From Lutraria lutraria (taxonomy: Eukaryota; Mollusca; Bivalvia; Venerida; Mactridae), in the NCBI GenBank assembly GCA_964023205.1, contig OZ026845.1, positions 1,870,001-1,934,000 of the forward strand: a stretch of DNA of 64,000 bases, read 5' to 3'. Position numbers and translations under genes: made by a program. Under the pieces are notes generated by a model. It worked only from the letters and a program-made list of their open reading frames with translations. It did not search any database and was not told the origin of the DNA. Each line of letters opens with the position of its first letter. The stretch's first letter is position 1. Of this stretch, positions 59,790-64,000 are shown piece by piece.

Positions 59790-60575
59790 TTAGATGTCCT
59801 CAGATGAGGCTCGGTCACAACCCACCGTGCGTGTTTTAGGTCCGTACATTTTTGGGAGGCCACGGTCGCCACGTTTTTCTGACAACGTGAGAAGGAAGTG
59901 GCAAGAGCAGGGAGGAAGTACGTGCATGCACGTCACTCGCACGGTTGCGTAAGGTGCCCGCACGCCGCACCTGGTCATAAGCGGTTGCACGCAGACACGC
60001 CGTAGCACATTTAGTGCATGAGGAACGTTCGCTGCGTTCGGGCTACGGATTTACCCTAGTACTCGCGTTCATCGTACTTGCACGTGCTTACAACGTAATA
60101 TCGTCGTGCGATTGCCACGTTATCGTACGAAGGCCGTACTTGCACGTGCTGTTTGCGAAACGTGTCCTTTCTCACTCGTACGTTGTAAGTGCGTGCAAGT
60201 ATGATGAACGCGAGAACTAGGGTAAATCCGTAGCCCGACCGCAGACTGAATGCAGCGAAAGTTCCTCATGCACTAAAAGTGCTACGACGTGTCTGCGTGC
60301 ATCCAAATCCGTACGGAGGTGGTACTCATCACGTACGGATCGCCAAGTTTTGTCCACGTTTTTGCACGTAGACAGCACGCAGATACAAGTACGGCGGGTT
60401 GGGACCACCGCTTCATGTACTAAAAGTGCTACGGTGTTTTCTGCGTCCTTCCAAATCCGTACGGAGGCGGTACTAACCACGTACGGTTTGCCAAGTTTTT
60501 CCCACGTTTTTGCAAGTAGACAACACGCACTTGCAAGTACGGCGGGTTGAGACCCGCGCTGATATTACGCAGGAA
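59790..60575. mobile_element. CpG-rich palindromic element
   Basis: Much richer in CG than its flanks. A large hairpin is formed by 60002-60096 and about 60181-60285 (arms share GTTCGGGCTACGG-like and 'cgttcatcgtacttgcacg' words; loop about 85 bp). Outside the hairpin, 'ccgtacggaggYggtacta' blocks repeat directly at 60310 and 60455. It begins with AACCCACCGTGCGTG (59819) and closes with ACGGCGGGTTGAGACC. Open frames in it reflect composition. Confidence 0.65.
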
Positions 60576-63500
60576 AATTGGGACAAAATGTTACGCTTAT
60601 GCATGTAATCTTAAGAGATCAATAAAAACAGTAGATAGACAAGTTCCAGGAAATGACAAACATATCTCTTTTCATAAGTGTTTATTTCTTTTGACTTTCG
60701 GAAGTATTTGATTCTTCCTTCCAAAAATCAAACAAAACACTTAGAAAAAGGCAACTGTTTAGTTAGCGATTGAAAATACGTACGAGACATTTGTCACATA
60801 CATTTAAATGAGTTTTACTTTTTGCGTAATGCTTAATGCATTTGGTATCAAAATTGTTTGGCACAATAAGAATGAAAATAGCGAATGAATGTTATATGTA
60901 ATGAATGCTTTTGGAAATGCTTCACTCACAAGACAAGAGAAAATATATCCATTACGCAGTCAGATTGCATTGAGGAAAATATCATACATGGTGTCATATA
61001 CAGTGAAAGTACATCCTGGCATGAGGTTTCCAAAAAATGTTATGATTTTTTTTTTTTGTATAATACCGTATATGTTAAAAACAGCAATTCTCATTTTTGT
61101 ATTTTATATACTCATGGACAGAACGCATTTGAAACTCATTATGTTTTTGAATCAAACCTGACATTCCGACTTCAGGCTGTAGAACTGAATGTAAAGATTT
61201 AGTCCTACTGTATATTCGAGATTCGAAGTTGTGAAATATCTCAGACAGTGCCTTTGGGATATTCTAATTTAATCTAGGCGACAAATATACAATTTATTAA
61301 CTATCTATTCGAAGTCTATTGATGTCATATTTTATGTGGAAAGTTGATTCAATTGGGTTGTGCTGTTTAATTGCCGTTACTAGTACAATCAACGCGTCAT
61401 ACACTTATATGTGTTAATTAACTCTTGATTGTAGTGTCCTTTACCTTTCAACATTTTTATCTAACTATATCTATTTTTATATTCTATTTGGCTTTGTTTC
61501 GCGGGAGAGGGAGTGAATCTGAGGTTCGGTCCATTGAACAAGTTTTCACCCCATAAAAATTGGCTACAGACCTTTCCGTGGGGTGACTTTGTTTTGTCCT
61601 GTATTTTTAATGGTTAGTGTCTAAAATGACTGTTCTGCATGACATTAGAAACGGAACAGTCATTATAGACACTAACCAACTTAGTATTTTCCTATTTGTC
61701 CCACCGTACTCTTAATAAAAGTAGGCCAGACTCTATCTGCTTAAGAGCCCAGACAGTCGTCTTCATGAAATTAATCGGTACAAAATTCAAATAATCTCGG
61801 CAGCTGATTGGCTAGAAAAATAGGACAGACAGTGTTTAGTTTGTATAAGGTTAATAGCTTTAGGGAAGGCAGGTTCTTTTTACTAATGTTGTTTTCTTGA
61901 ATTTCTTTTCACGTCTCATATTAAATGACTTTACAACGTCATAAGAATTTCTCAAGACAAACTCGCGCCAAATTTTTCTTCAATAACCCATTTATGTGAG
62001 GACATAGAATTTTAGACTATGAATTTTGGCTGGATTTTGTGTATTTTATTGACCGATTTAAGAGATCAGGAAGTCTGCTCTTCCCCTGGTATTGCTGATT
62101 ACAAATAATTTTCACTGTGTTGTCAGCAGAAACGCTTTGACTTTTGACGCCGTAAAATACGAAATTGTCGGATTTTAAGAGAATGCTTAGAGCGTGCACC
62201 CAAGTCTAACTATAAACTAAAACTTTAAACAATTAAAAAGAGTTTAGCCCTTTGTAACATAAACATCGCTTTGGGACTTCACAGCAGTTGAATTTGGAAT
62301 TAAATATTGAAACAGAGTACGGAATATTCTTGTAACATATTTATCGTGGTTTGTTCGGCTGACTGCTCAAATAAATCAGTTGGCATGGCAAAATGAATAA
62401 AATCATAGCATTTTCGGAATTGTGTTTTTGCTCATACATCTGTTCAGATGAACCCAATGTTACAAAATATCAATTTATCTTGTATTCATCTCTTGAATTC
62501 CATGTTTACATTTTGCTTGTACCCCATCTCGGCTTTAATTCCACACTGCTTTTATCCAGATTATGTTGTTCAAATCCTTGACACGATGTTGTGAGATTAT
62601 GCATGATCTCATCCGCGTTTTATTCCATGGTAATTGTTCTCTTGCTTTTGTGTAATGTTTTGTGGTGTCTTAGTTGTGGAAATGAGATTTTCTATTGCCC
62701 TAGGTTGATCATACGGTTGATGGTCTGCATGACGTGGAAGCAGTAAGGATGTCGGATTTCATTCCATATGAGTATTAATTCAAATTAGTAAATGAATTAA
62801 AAGTATTGTACTTATTCACAGCAATATGAATCACAATATATGGAAATATGAAATACATGTCTTGAAATAAGTAAAATCTTGCTTAGATTCTAGCCAACAG
62901 AAATACATTTCTTGAGTAATGACCATTTCTTTGCGTCTTTTTTATACTATCGTTTCATTATCCTCGGTTACAATAAATTGATAGAAGAAAGCTCTTCCAT
63001 ATTTTTATGTCATGTTTCCTATACGTAGATGTCATATATGATTGATGTGGTTTGTACTTAATAATAAGGATTGGGAGATGATACTTCATGAAACACTTGA
63101 CCTTTGCATCAAAGGCTCGCATTAATATGAAGGGTTTAGCAAGTCAATCAAGGCATTGAATACAGAGTTTATTAGCATTGTTGTCAGCGTGTTTGATATC
63201 ACGATGTGCATTTTGTATAAGAAGATACAATATTAATGTACAATGTACCATCACTTAATTTATTAATATTCCAGGTCATTTATGTTATAGACAAAGAAAA
63301 ATCATTATATCAATATATTTGCGTTCCATATCCCATTGATAAATGAATATACATGTATGTATTTCCCAAATGTTGACATTGGAGACCCTCTTTTACATAC
63401 CAATGCCTCCTAGCAATATGCTCCAATTTCTGTGTGATACATTAAGATTAATGTAGTATTGTATGTTCACATATAGTGTAGAATTCTTCGTTTTTATCTG

Positions 63501-64000
63501 AAATTTTCGAGTATACAATATGAGGCGGTAGACCATCACAAATGCCAATCATTTCAACAATCACAAGAGGTACAAGAAAATTATCTAAACAAAGCTTATT
63601 TTTCTAATAATTCAGTAGTCCTGCTGTACCGTTGATACACTACCGCTATCAAAATCTTCATCCTCAGTATGTCTCTCTTTGATACTTTATCTCGCCAGAA
63701 CATATTTCTCTGTTTCTCTCTCTGCTAATGGATTTTGAATTTATTGAGTAGAAGGAGACGGGTGCGTTTTGTGTATAATTGCGAAACTGATTAGCGGGCT
63801 TCAGCAAAATAATTACCAGATTTTGTTCAACCAACGCATTTTTATCATCAGATTTCGCGATAAAGAGTATGTAGCACTTGCACCAAGCGATATTTTCAAG
63901 TGCCTTAATAATGCATTACTTCTGTAAGGAAACTGAGATGCTGTACTTATTTGTGTCTTTGATCTGTTAAGGATTTCATTTCAAACATTTCTGTTGAAAT
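60576..64000. other. Gene-free stretch
   Basis: No exon, RNA gene or tandem array was recognised; one hairpin lies at 61612-61677. Two overlapping frames at 60885-61202 have no recognisable features. Confidence 0.5.
61612..61677. repeat. 24-bp inverted repeat with 18-nt loop
   Basis: GGTTAGTGTCTAAAATGACT then GTTC is mirrored by GAAC then AGTCATTATAGACACTAACC, with one mismatch. Confidence 0.85.

Noticed and set aside
59790..60550. Arg/Val/His-rich frames on both strands
   Set aside because: Same reason: GC-rich palindrome, mirrored frames, no family resemblance.
60885..61202. Two overlapping frames of 90-105 codons
   Set aside because: AT-rich, with no family, splice or promoter support; two frames of similar length over the same DNA suggest chance.

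Overview
This is animal nuclear DNA, AT-rich and intron-rich. It carries four spliced protein genes in its left two thirds and repeats throughout. All four genes are metazoan, and the repeats resemble those of marine molluscs. The best guess is a bivalve (moderate confidence; the repeat argument rests on general familiarity, not on a search). There is no bacterial-style operon, CRISPR array or phage.

Layout. 4.0-11.1 kb, minus strand: SPG21 (maspardin), 8 coding exons, 306 residues. 11.4-16.1 kb, plus strand: an ODF3/CIMAP1-type sperm-tail PG-rich protein, 5 exons, 246 residues. These two are head to head across 337 bp. 21.4-23.2 kb, minus strand: CKS1/CKS2 cyclin-dependent kinase subunit, 3 exons, 76 residues. 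24.9-42.0 kb, plus strand: an FAM227 (FWWh domain) gene, 14 coding exons, 592 residues, with one 24-nt microexon and several further in-phase microexon candidates. CKS and FAM227 are again head to head. Exon joins were read by eye; in all four genes the phases join without a break into one reading frame. 42-64 kb has no recognised gene. A short two-exon minus-strand reading frame ending in a stop and poly(A) signal (58.73-59.06 kb) and an interrupted cysteine-rich frame beside it (59.26-59.64 kb) are the only coding-like candidates there.

The repeats are: (i) several families of 100-250 bp terminal-inverted-repeat elements (MITEs), including one inserted in another with a visible target duplication; (ii) longer elements made of 145-190 bp internal tandem units between short inverted ends, with two copies of one family in opposite orientation 46 kb apart; (iii) foldback and CpG-rich palindromic elements; (iv) two copies of one tRNA-derived SINE; (v) tandem arrays with 40-, 49- and 17-bp units, the last over 1 kb long.

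Functionally, the two divergent pairs each join a presumed cilium/sperm-tail gene (ODF3-like, FAM227) to a broadly expressed gene (SPG21, CKS). No new biological system is evident. The points most worth checking are the microexon set and U12-type intron of FAM227, the poly(A) signal overlapping the ODF3 stop codon, the nested mobile elements, and the unidentified coding-like segments at 58.7-59.6 kb.
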